Both the position numbers and the translations under genes were made by a program. From positions 124,001-188,000 of the forward strand of contig JBGAJM010000003.1 in NCBI GenBank assembly GCA_044224925.1: a DNA stretch of 64,000 bases, in the 5' to 3' direction. Below the pieces are notes generated by a model, which saw only the letters and a program-made list of their open reading frames with translations, was not told where the DNA came from and did no database searches. Origin of the DNA: Kapaibacterium sp044224925. GTDB taxonomy: Bacteria > Bacteroidota > Ignavibacteria > Kapaibacteriales > Kapaibacteriaceae. Numbering within the stretch: the first letter of the stretch is position 1; every line of letters starts with the position of its first letter. Below, one piece after another: positions 25,789 through 33,178 of this stretch.

Positions 25789-26994
25789 TCAATAGAAGAT
25801 GTGGAGCTGTACGTTCCAGCGTGATGTGTAGCCCGGAAGCGCTGTGTCCCAAATGCGATACTCCGGACGGATCTCGACATAGGGGATGGGGAAGAGCTGT
25901 GCGCCGAGAATGATGCTGTTCACGGTTGCAAGGTCTGCCACTTGCGCACGCCTTGTCTCGCCATGTTCATAGCGCACATACGGGAGCAATGGAGACCATA
26001 CCTGCACCATGAGTTCGGCCGTGATGTTGTTGGCCTGGAGGACGCCCACACGATCCAGATGCATGAACTCCGCCTGCAGGGCGAGCCAGTCGGTGAGCCC
26101 CACACCTGCCCATGCGTTCACCATTCCAAGATTGTAGTTCACAAGACCCGAGGCCCCGACGAACATGTTGATCTTATCGTCGAAGGCACGGGGCCACACC
26201 ATCACGCGTGCCGTGTAGGTTGGCGCATTGCCGGAGAAGGCAGCGTAGAGATCCTTCCCATCGCTGAACTTGAGCTCGGAGAGTCCCGACGATCCGAACA
26301 CACCGGCCTGCACCGTGAGCCACTTCAACGATTCGTAGCTGATCTCTGCACCATACTCTGCCCACATCGGTGCGACCAAGGCCTGACGGGATGAGCCCGT
26401 CACATACGAGTTCGTGAAGGCCGTGTGATCGTCCCAGCGTAGACCGATGGCCGGACGGAAGAAGCCAACACGTAGCATGGGAAGTGAGTCGCTTGGCTTG
26501 AAGATGGCGCTCAGTGTTCCGGCACGCTGTCCGGGATATCGCACCACTTCGGTGGAGTTCGGTGCTTTGCGCAAAGCGGCGAAATTGAACGACCCTTCCA
26601 CCATGAACTCCTTTGCGAAGTCATAGGAGGCATAGATGTTGGCCTGCATAGGGAACGTGGTGCGAGGTGCGGCCGAATCATAGAACGAACGCGTGTTCTG
26701 TATGCGGACGTCCATTCCCAACGTGAGCTTATCGTCGAGAAACTGATTCGATTCATCGCCGGCGTAGAGACCGCTCAGAAAGCTGCCTTCGCGCGGGATC
26801 ATGCTCACATCCATGTAGGAATACCAACCAAGGTTGGTGCGGAGTCCGGAGCCTTGCACGTTGACGTGACATCCGGAACAACGATTGCCGCTGATCAGCG
26901 AGAATTGCGGAATGGCAGAGAGCGAGGCGGCGGAGCACAAGAACAAAAGGCCGACGAGAATACGACGTACGTGGTGATGCATCTTCGAGAACAT
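25789..26994 (-). CDS. Outer-membrane beta-barrel with N-terminal c-type haem site
   Basis: 401 aa from ATG 26994. A signal peptide (cleavage after about residue 28, SLSA) is followed at once by GNRCSGCHVN (C39, C42, H43), a c-type haem motif, then by about 350 residues of alternating amphipathic strands ending in VQLHIFY, with the terminal aromatic typical of outer-membrane barrels. The layout of one haem fused to a porin recalls Cyc2-like cytochrome-porins, but sequence similarity beyond layout is not claimed. Likely an electron conduit across the outer membrane. ATG 26982 is an alternative start. Confidence 0.8.
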   Translation of the reverse strand: MFSKMHHHVRRILVGLLFLCSAASLSAIPQFSLISGNRCSGCHVNVQGSGLRTNLGWYSYMDVSMIPREGSFLSGLYAGDESNQFLDDKLTLGMDVRIQNTRSFYDSAAPRTTFPMQANIYASYDFAKEFMVEGSFNFAALRKAPNSTEVVRYPGQRAGTLSAIFKPSDSLPMLRVGFFRPAIGLRWDDHTAFTNSYVTGSSRQALVAPMWAEYGAEISYESLKWLTVQAGVFGSSGLSELKFSDGKDLYAAFSGNAPTYTARVMVWPRAFDDKINMFVGASGLVNYNLGMVNAWAGVGLTDWLALQAEFMHLDRVGVLQANNITAELMVQVWSPLLPYVRYEHGETRRAQVADLATVNSIILGAQLFPIPYVEIRPEYRIWDTALPGYTSRWNVQLHIFY

Positions 26995-27031
26995 GGTGAA
27001 TGAGCGGCAGAGGCAAATATGCGAAATGAAC

Positions 27032-27066
27032 AACGCCTCGCCAGTAAAGACCGACGAGGCGTTTTT
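27032..27066. terminator. Intrinsic terminator-like hairpin
   Basis: A 9-bp stem (AACGCCTCG at 27032-27040, CGAGGCGTT at 27055-27063) is followed by TTTTT on the plus strand. Both flanking genes are on the minus strand, where the T-rich tail (TTGTTCATTT) is weaker, so it may act in that direction for the 27089-28108 gene. Confidence 0.6.
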
Positions 27067-27088
27067 CGTTACATCGCTGTGAGGAACA

Positions 27089-28108
27089 TCACTTCATTTT
27101 GAAGGAGCCAAGACACTTGTCGAAGATCGGTTGATACACGCCTTGGTCTGGCTTGTAGACGTTCACGGTGACACGGAACATGCGGTTGCCCTTGACCGTG
27201 AAGTAGGCTCGACTCGATACCTGTCCGCCACCATACGAGAAGTAGGCTGCCTTCTGTCCGCCAAGCGTGGTGGAGTTCGGCGAAGTGCCATACTTGGCCT
27301 TGTTCTGCTCGATGATCTTGTCCAGGTTGTTCTGCTTCGATGCATCGAAGACATCCACCTGAATGTTGCAGTCGAGGCGGGAGCCCACCATGTTCACCGA
27401 CGAGATCACTCCGGCCGATGTCGACTTCATGCCCTGGAAGTTCTGTGGAATATCCATCGAGAACTCGGGAGCACTGTAGTTGCGCAAGGTGTCGGACGGA
27501 GGCTCGGGTCCGCGTGGTGCAGCCGTATCTTTCTTCACTTCCACCTTTGGACGGTCCTTGGCGATCGTTGCCGACTTCAGGATCTCGTCGAACGTCGACG
27601 CATAGTCTTTATAGGTTCCACCAAAGGCGCCAAAGTACAACACCGTTACTAAGGAGTCCTTCTGCACGAAGTACGCTTCCGACTTGAAGGTCCCATCCTC
27701 TTGCTCGAACTCCAGCGTGAGCTTCTTGGCGGGCGAGCCGGCGAACGTCGTTGACGTGACCGTGCCGCGCTGAAGATTGTCTTCGAACTCCAGCTTGCTG
27801 CGCTGGATCACCGTGTCGATGGTGCGTGTTGAGTCCAATCGGATCACGCGATACTCGATCTTGCAGCCGGCCGGGCCTTTGCCATAGCTCATGAATCGAC
27901 GTGCCGCTTCCTTCGAAGAGTGCACCACGATCAGTTCGCCGGGTACCTTCTGTGTGAACCAGCCCGTTGGCGTCTTCACCGAAAAATCGCGCACTTGATC
28001 CGTGTACACCGTGAGTCCGTCCACCGGCGTTGGTGTGCCATGCTTTGCACACGATACCACGAAGAGGGCGAGGGTGGCAAGGAGGGCCAACGATCGTAGA
28101 GACTTCAT
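27089..28108 (-). CDS. Lipoprotein with two similar halves
   Basis: 339 aa. The lipobox LFVVSC puts the lipidated cysteine at about residue 20. Two domains of about 140 aa follow (residues about 30-185 and 205-339), each opening with a YSAPEFSMDIPQNF / DFSVKTPTGWF-like strand and ending with an AYFVQKD / AYFTVKGN strand, suggesting an internal duplication with a PsbP/Mog1-like outline. They are separated by a KVEVKKDTAAPRGPEPPSD linker. Probably outer-membrane-anchored in the periplasm; function unknown. A GGAG site precedes the ATG. Confidence 0.78.
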   Translation of the reverse strand: MKSLRSLALLATLALFVVSCAKHGTPTPVDGLTVYTDQVRDFSVKTPTGWFTQKVPGELIVVHSSKEAARRFMSYGKGPAGCKIEYRVIRLDSTRTIDTVIQRSKLEFEDNLQRGTVTSTTFAGSPAKKLTLEFEQEDGTFKSEAYFVQKDSLVTVLYFGAFGGTYKDYASTFDEILKSATIAKDRPKVEVKKDTAAPRGPEPPSDTLRNYSAPEFSMDIPQNFQGMKSTSAGVISSVNMVGSRLDCNIQVDVFDASKQNNLDKIIEQNKAKYGTSPNSTTLGGQKAAYFSYGGGQVSSRAYFTVKGNRMFRVTVNVYKPDQGVYQPIFDKCLGSFKMK

Positions 28109-28136
28109 GTATTGCTCCGTAGAAAATTCTGTGTTC

Positions 28137-28529
28137 TCAATTGTTCAATGCGCCTTCGGTGATCCAACGACGCATTCCGGCATAGTGGTTCGCATTCACA
28201 CGGTCGAGCACGCTTGCGGCGTGGGCGATCCGTTTGTCGAGGACCTGAATGATCAGGCTCTCGTCCGGTTTGCCGGGAACGGCAAGATTACCACGACTGA
28301 ACATGATCCCCGTGTAATCATTCAATCGCACGCCGCCGGCAGGGTTCACCTCGCCATGGCATTGCGAGAACGCACACGTTACCGTCATGAAGGGCTGCAC
28401 CGTGGCGCGATAGCTCACCGCACTGTCCGGGAACACCACTTGCGACGGATCGGAGATCGTTGGTTGTGATGTGCACGCCAAGAGTCCCGACATCGTGCAC
28501 AACGTTCCAGCCCACAACAGAAAGCGCAT
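28137..28529 (-). CDS. Cytochrome-c-like lipoprotein with CX4CH motif
   Basis: 130 aa. Lipobox LLAC (cysteine 19). VTCAFSQCHGE (C52, C57, H58) followed by GGVRLNDYTGI and an IIQVLDKRI...MRRWITEGA end matches the small planctomycete-type cytochrome c domain, which often has CX4CH instead of CXXCH. It would be a membrane-tethered periplasmic electron carrier if haem is attached. ATG 28529 shares a TGATG junction with panB. Confidence 0.78.
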   Translation of the reverse strand: MRFLLWAGTLCTMSGLLACTSQPTISDPSQVVFPDSAVSYRATVQPFMTVTCAFSQCHGEVNPAGGVRLNDYTGIMFSRGNLAVPGKPDESLIIQVLDKRIAHAASVLDRVNANHYAGMRRWITEGALNN

Positions 28530-29341
28530 CAATAGCTTTCCTCTGTGTCTGGGAAGCGTCGCTCGCGCACATCGTCCACATAGGCGGCCACGGCCGACGT
28601 GATCACGTCGTGCAGCTCTGCATAGCGGCGAACGAATCGCGGACGGAATTCCGTGCTCATGCCCAACATATCGGTCCACACCAAGATCTGTCCGTCGCAC
28701 GCACTGCCGGCACCAATGCCAATCGTCGGGATATCCACCAACGAAGTGACCTCTGCGGCAAGGGTTGCAGGGATCTTCTCGAGTACCACAGCAAAGGCTC
28801 CGGCCTCTTGCAACGCCACGGCATCGCGCTTGATCGCATCTGCTTCTTCTTCCGACGTGCCGCGTTGCTTGTACGAGCCGAACTGATGGATGCTCTGTGG
28901 CGTGAGCCCCAGGTGTCCCATCACAGGGATGCCGCTTTCCGTCATCATCCGCACGGCATCCAGCACACGCTGTCCACCCTCGAGCTTCACCGCCCCGCTC
29001 CCTGCCTCCTTCATGATCCTTCCCGCATTGCGGAAGGCTTCTTGTGGGGTGACCTGGTACGACATAAAGGGCATGTCCGTGACGATCAAGGCATGGTGAT
29101 TCCCACGCATCACTGCCTGGGTGTGGTAGATCATGTGTTCGAGGGTGACCGGAAGCGTGGTCTCGTGACCCTGGACGACGTTCCCCACGGAATCGCCAAC
29201 GAGGATCACATCGATGCCGGCCGTATCGAACAGCGCTGCCGTCATGGCATCATAGGCCGTCAAGCAGGCGATCGGCTCGCCGGCCCGCTTCATTTCGATC
29301 ACTCTGCGAGTGGTCACACGTTTGCGAAGAGAGGGATTCAT
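28529..29341 (-). CDS. panB: Ketopantoate hydroxymethyltransferase
   Basis: 270 aa, usual family length. It converts 2-ketoisovalerate to ketopantoate with methylene-THF in pantothenate/CoA synthesis. Conserved elements: TAYDAMTAALFDTAGIDVILVGDSVGNVVQGHETTLPVT, VKLEGG, MGHLGLTPQ and GIGAGSACDGQILVW. ATG 29341 follows a TATCTTTG box after 6 nt. It is divergent from the LpxH-like gene and coupled to the cytochrome lipoprotein gene. The coaBC gene elsewhere in the window acts later in the same pathway. Confidence 0.96.
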   Translation of the reverse strand: MNPSLRKRVTTRRVIEMKRAGEPIACLTAYDAMTAALFDTAGIDVILVGDSVGNVVQGHETTLPVTLEHMIYHTQAVMRGNHHALIVTDMPFMSYQVTPQEAFRNAGRIMKEAGSGAVKLEGGQRVLDAVRMMTESGIPVMGHLGLTPQSIHQFGSYKQRGTSEEEADAIKRDAVALQEAGAFAVVLEKIPATLAAEVTSLVDIPTIGIGAGSACDGQILVWTDMLGMSTEFRPRFVRRYAELHDVITSAVAAYVDDVRERRFPDTEESY

Positions 29342-29347
29342 TGCGAA

Positions 29348-29355
29348 CAAAGATA
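29348..29355 (-). promoter_or_regulatory. Putative -7 promoter box TATCTTTG of panB
   Basis: Minus-strand TATCTTTG matches TAnnTTTG and ends 6 nt before the panB ATG, implying a very short or absent 5' leader. Confidence 0.5.
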
Positions 29356-29397
29356 CAGGTGAAGGAGGAAAGTGAGAGAGGAAAGGGGAAAGGGGCA

Positions 29398-29405
29398 TAT
29401 TTTCG
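29398..29405 (+). promoter_or_regulatory. Putative -7 promoter box TATTTTCG of the LpxH-like gene
   Basis: TATTTTCG matches TAnnTTYG and ends 7 nt before ATG 29413 in the 71-bp divergent gap with panB. A purine-rich run (29362-29394) lies upstream. Confidence 0.45.
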
Positions 29406-29412
29406 TCGGCAT

Positions 29413-30210
29413 ATGCTTGAACCGGTTGTTTCCCTTACATCTCTCCGTCTTGATCTGACGCGCGGACCCGTGGTCTACTTCCTCTCCGATGTCCATCTGG
29501 GTTTCGGACGTCCGGAGGCGGACCGAGAGCGGGAGCGACTGCTGTTGCGACTGCTGGACCGAATGGCGAACGACGCGGCGCATCTCTTTATCGTGGGCGA
29601 CCTGTTCGACTACTGGTTCGACTATAAGACCGTGGTGCCCCGCCGCCATGTGCGCACCCTTGCCGCCCTCCACGACCTTCGCGATGCCGGCGTCCCGATG
29701 ACATATCTGATGGGGAATCACGACTTCGGTCATTACACCTACTTCGAACAGGAACTGGGCCTTGGCGTGATCACCGGCGATGTGGACGTGCAGTTGGGCG
29801 AGAAGCGGTTCTACATCTCGCATGGCGACGGGAAGGCGCATAACGACGTTGGCTATTTGCTCCTGCGCTCCGTTCTGCGGAATTCCGTGGCCCAATGGAT
29901 CTACCGCGTGCTGCACCCCGACCTCGGCATCGGCCTTGCTTCGGGCACGTCGGAAGGCAGCAGGGAATACACGGACAAGAAGGAGTATGGCGCCACGGAT
30001 GGCATACGTGATTTTGCCGCAGCACGTATCGCCGAGGGCTACGACGTGGTGGTGATGGGGCACCGGCACGTGGCCGTCGAAGAGCAGATCGGGCGCGGCC
30101 TGTACGTGAATCTTGGGCATTGGCTCGGCTCCGACCCCACCTTTGCTGCCTACACAACGGCAACGTCTCAGATGGATCTGCTCAAGGTTCGCACCTACCT
30201 TGGCGAGTGA
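29413..30210 (+). CDS. LpxH-like UDP-2,3-diacylglucosamine pyrophosphatase
   Basis: 265 aa calcineurin-like metallophosphoesterase. Metal motifs: SDVHLGFG, GDLFDYWFD, GNHDFGHY, ISHGDGKAH and GHRHVA. The length and the FDYWFD/HGD pattern fit the LpxH branch, which cleaves UDP-2,3-diacyl-GlcN to lipid X in lipid A synthesis at the inner membrane. The start is ATG 29413; the frame remains open to 29341, but the extra 24 residues are unlike the family. Confidence 0.85.
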   Translation: MLEPVVSLTSLRLDLTRGPVVYFLSDVHLGFGRPEADRERERLLLRLLDRMANDAAHLFIVGDLFDYWFDYKTVVPRRHVRTLAALHDLRDAGVPMTYLMGNHDFGHYTYFEQELGLGVITGDVDVQLGEKRFYISHGDGKAHNDVGYLLLRSVLRNSVAQWIYRVLHPDLGIGLASGTSEGSREYTDKKEYGATDGIRDFAAARIAEGYDVVVMGHRHVAVEEQIGRGLYVNLGHWLGSDPTFAAYTTATSQMDLLKVRTYLGE

Positions 30211-30220
30211 CCATCCTGCC

Positions 30221-30228
30221 TATATTCG
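30221..30228 (+). promoter_or_regulatory. Putative -7 promoter box TATATTCG of the ATP-grasp gene
   Basis: TATATTCG fits TAnnTTYG, 57 nt before ATG 30286. The leader would carry a GGGGT ribosome-binding-like site. Confidence 0.4.
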
Positions 30229-30285
30229 CACCACCTCCCACACACGATTTCCAACTGCGCTTTCTCGCATTTCACTGGGGTAACG

Positions 30286-31233
30286 ATGAAAAAGATCGGC
30301 TTGCTGTTCGGCATGGAACAAACCTTCCCACCGGCCTTGGTCGAGGCCATCAATAGTCGCGATCAGGGCGTCATGGCCGAATTCGTCAAGATCGGTGGCA
30401 TCACCTTGGACCAGCTGTTCGAATATGATGTGATCCTGGACCGGATCTCGCAAGATGTGCCCTTCTATCGCGCCATGCTGAAGGTGGCCGCCCTGAATGG
30501 TGTGCGCATCATCAACAATCCGTTCTGGTGGAGTGCCGACGATAAGTTCTTCAACTATGCCATTGCCCATAAGGCCGGCATTCCGGTGCCGAAGACGGTG
30601 CTGCTGCCCAGCAAGGAGAACCCACCCGATACGACGGGGGAATCGTTCCGCAACCTGATGTTCCCGCTGAACTGGGAAGAGATCTTCGACTACGTTGGCT
30701 TCCCTTCCTATCTGAAGCCCTACGATGGCGGCGGTTGGAAGCATGTCTATAAAGTGAACAACGTCGACGAGTTCTTTGCGGCCTATGCAGAGACCTCGAA
30801 CATCGTGATGACCTTGCAAGAGGGCATCGAGTTCACGGAATACTATCGTTGCTACTGCATCGGACGCAAGTACGTGCACATCATGCCGTATGAGCCGCGC
30901 AATCCGCATCACTTGCGCTATCAGGCCGACTTCACACTGTCGCCTGCCATGGAGGCCACGCTGAAGGACCTCTGTCTGCGCATTTGCACGATGCTCGGTT
31001 ACGACTTCAACACCATCGAGTTCGCCGTGCGCGACGGTATTCCGTATGCCATCGACTATCTGAACTGCGCACCCGATGCAGAGCGGTCCTCCGTCCAAGA
31101 AGAGAACTTCGAATGGGTGCTCGATACCACGGCCACATTCCTGATCGACTGCGCCAAGCAAGGGCGCGCCATCCCGCAGGAATATTCGTGGAGCTCCCTG
31201 ATCAAAGGTCCGACCAATAACAAGAAAAAATGA
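30286..31233 (+). CDS. ATP-grasp family ligase, substrate unknown
   Basis: 315 aa, cytoplasmic. Layout is that of RimK/D-Ala-D-Ala-ligase-like ATP-grasp enzymes: an N-terminal domain (KKIGLLFGMEQTFPPALVEAIN), then GIPVPKTVLLP, a lysine in SYLKPYDGGGWKHV, and the metal-binding end NTIEFAVRDGIPYAIDYLNCAPD with the Glu/Asn ligands. Such enzymes form amide or thioester bonds through acyl phosphates. The substrate cannot be read from the sequence. Its stop overlaps the LuxR-type HTH gene (ATGA), an unusual partner. Confidence 0.85.
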   Translation: MKKIGLLFGMEQTFPPALVEAINSRDQGVMAEFVKIGGITLDQLFEYDVILDRISQDVPFYRAMLKVAALNGVRIINNPFWWSADDKFFNYAIAHKAGIPVPKTVLLPSKENPPDTTGESFRNLMFPLNWEEIFDYVGFPSYLKPYDGGGWKHVYKVNNVDEFFAAYAETSNIVMTLQEGIEFTEYYRCYCIGRKYVHIMPYEPRNPHHLRYQADFTLSPAMEATLKDLCLRICTMLGYDFNTIEFAVRDGIPYAIDYLNCAPDAERSSVQEENFEWVLDTTATFLIDCAKQGRAIPQEYSWSSLIKGPTNNKKK

Positions 31234-31664
31234 GCGACGACCGCTTATTACTAGCCCTGCACATTCAACGGAAACGCGAGTTCCTGTTGACGATCGCCGA
31301 CAAGCTGGACGATCTGCGATTCCAATCGCCGAAGGAGATCCTTGCCGAGCTGGCAGAATTGCCGCGCGAAATCAGGTCGACGATCCGAGACTTCGATCGC
31401 CTTACTGCCATTGAGCAGCAGGTGCAGGAATACACCAGTGATTTTTCCCGAAAGCTCCGGAAGAACTATCCGGAGCTTTCGGTCACTGAAGTGCGCATCT
31501 GTATCTACATCCATGCCGGTCTGAACATTTCGCAGATCGCCACGGTGCAATGCGTGACCACACGTGCCATTGAGAAGCACCGGAGGTCCATCCGTCTCAA
31601 GCTCGGTCTGGCAGCGAATGCCAACATTCAGGAATTCCTCGAAGCGCTCGGGCCTGCGTTGTAA
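31230..31664 (+). CDS. LuxR/GerE-type HTH transcription regulator, small
   Basis: 144 aa. An N-terminal helical coiled stretch (about residues 1-75, KREFLLTIADKLDDLRFQSPKEI) is followed by a LuxR-type HTH: YPELSVTEVRICIYIHAGLNISQIATVQCVTTRAIEKHRRSIRLKLGL. No receiver or ligand domain is present, so the coiled part may mediate dimers or signal input. It overlaps the ATP-grasp gene by 4 nt. Its TAA stop lies inside the promoter box of hutH. Confidence 0.88.
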   Translation: MSDDRLLLALHIQRKREFLLTIADKLDDLRFQSPKEILAELAELPREIRSTIRDFDRLTAIEQQVQEYTSDFSRKLRKNYPELSVTEVRICIYIHAGLNISQIATVQCVTTRAIEKHRRSIRLKLGLAANANIQEFLEALGPAL

Positions 31665-31669
31665 TTTCG
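31662..31669 (+). promoter_or_regulatory. Putative -7 promoter box TAATTTCG of hutH
   Basis: TAATTTCG fits TAnnTTYG, ends 3 nt before the hutH ATG and includes the TAA stop of the preceding gene. Confidence 0.5.
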
Positions 31670-31672
31670 CAG

Positions 31673-33178
31673 ATGCTCTATCTCGACGGATCCTCACTCG
31701 GGATCGATACGCTGGCCGCGGCCGCCCTCGATCCAACCTCACAGATCGGCCTCACACCCGGATCACGCGAACGTGTGCAATCGGCACGCGATGCCGTCGA
31801 GCGATGGATCGCCGAAGGGCGCATCGTGTATGGAATGACCACGGGCTTTGGCGAGTTCGCCAACGTCTTCATTCCAACAGAGCACGTTGAACACCTGCAA
31901 GAGAATCTGATCATCAGTCACAGCGCCGGCATGGGCGATCCATTGCCCGACGCCGTTGTGCGCGCCATGATGATCTTACGTGTGAATGCATTGGCCAAAG
32001 GACTGTCGGGTATTCGCCTGTCCACGCTCGAAACACTGATCGCCATGATCAATGCCGGCATCACGCCGACCATTCCTGAACAAGGCAGTGTTGGTAGTAG
32101 CGGAGACCTCGCACCATTGGCCCATCTGGCCTTGGCGCTGATCGGCAAGGGAGAGATCAACGGTCGACCGGCCGCCGATGTGTTGCGCGAGCATGGCATC
32201 GAGCCTGTTCGTCTTGCTGCCAAGGAAGGCCTGGCCCTCATCAACGGCACGCAAATGATGTGCGCCTATGGCGCGTTGGCCGTGCAACGTGCACGACGGT
32301 TGTGCGATGCAGCCGATATCGCCGGTGCGTTGTCCGCCGATGCACTGCGCGGAACCGACAATGCATTCGATCAACGCTTGCACGAAGCACGTCCTCATCC
32401 AGGTCAGCTTCGTTCCGCACGCAACCTTCGTACGCTCATGCATGGCAGCTCCATTCGAGCATCGCATCGCGAGGGCGACGATAAGGTGCAAGACGCCTAC
32501 TCGTTGCGCTGTATGCCTCAGGTTCACGGTGCCACGCGTGATACCGTGGAATACTGTGCCTCGGTGATCGAGCGCGAGATGAATTCTGCCACCGACAACC
32601 CGCTCATCTTTGCTGATGATGACACGCACGTCGAAGGCGGGAATTTTCACGGTCAGCCCGTTGCGCTTGTTCTGGACTTCCTCGGCATTGCCATCGCTGA
32701 ATTGGCAAGCATCTCGGAACGTCGTACCGAGCGCATGGTGAACCATGCACTTGGAGGACTGCCACGATTCCTCACTCCAAACGGCGGACTGCACTCCGGC
32801 ATGATGATCGCTCAGTACACGGCCGCGGCGATGGTGAGCGAGAACAAAGTGTATGCTCATCCGGCGTCAGTGGATAGTATTCCCACGTCGGCCAATCAAG
32901 AAGATCACAACTCCATGGGCAGTATCGGCGCTCGCAAGCTGTGGCGTATCGTGCAGAACATCGAGCGTGTGCTTTCTATCGAGCTCCTCTGCGCCGCCCA
33001 AGGCATCGACCTCCTCCGTCCGCTCACATCGAGTGAACCACTGGAGCGCGTGATCGCCTGCATCCGCACGCGTGTGCCGTTTGCAACGGAGGACAGGATC
33101 TTGTACATGGACATGAATGCCGTGCACGCACTGCTGCTCGACGATGCCATCAATGCATCAGTTGGAGTCCCATTATGA
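31673..33178 (+). CDS. hutH: Histidine ammonia-lyase (MIO enzyme)
   Basis: 501 aa, family length. It deaminates histidine to urocanate using the self-made MIO cofactor. The cofactor site reads GSVGSSGDLAPLAH: Ser-Ser-Gly instead of the common Ala-Ser-Gly. ISHSAGMGDPL carries the histidine typical of His/Tyr-specific enzymes; RPHPGQ and QDAYSLRCMPQVHGATRD are intact. No hutU, hutI or hutG lies in the window, so another MIO lyase or aminomutase role is possible. The stop overlaps the P-type ATPase start (ATGA). Confidence 0.88.
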   Translation: MLYLDGSSLGIDTLAAAALDPTSQIGLTPGSRERVQSARDAVERWIAEGRIVYGMTTGFGEFANVFIPTEHVEHLQENLIISHSAGMGDPLPDAVVRAMMILRVNALAKGLSGIRLSTLETLIAMINAGITPTIPEQGSVGSSGDLAPLAHLALALIGKGEINGRPAADVLREHGIEPVRLAAKEGLALINGTQMMCAYGALAVQRARRLCDAADIAGALSADALRGTDNAFDQRLHEARPHPGQLRSARNLRTLMHGSSIRASHREGDDKVQDAYSLRCMPQVHGATRDTVEYCASVIEREMNSATDNPLIFADDDTHVEGGNFHGQPVALVLDFLGIAIAELASISERRTERMVNHALGGLPRFLTPNGGLHSGMMIAQYTAAAMVSENKVYAHPASVDSIPTSANQEDHNSMGSIGARKLWRIVQNIERVLSIELLCAAQGIDLLRPLTSSEPLERVIACIRTRVPFATEDRILYMDMNAVHALLLDDAINASVGVPL

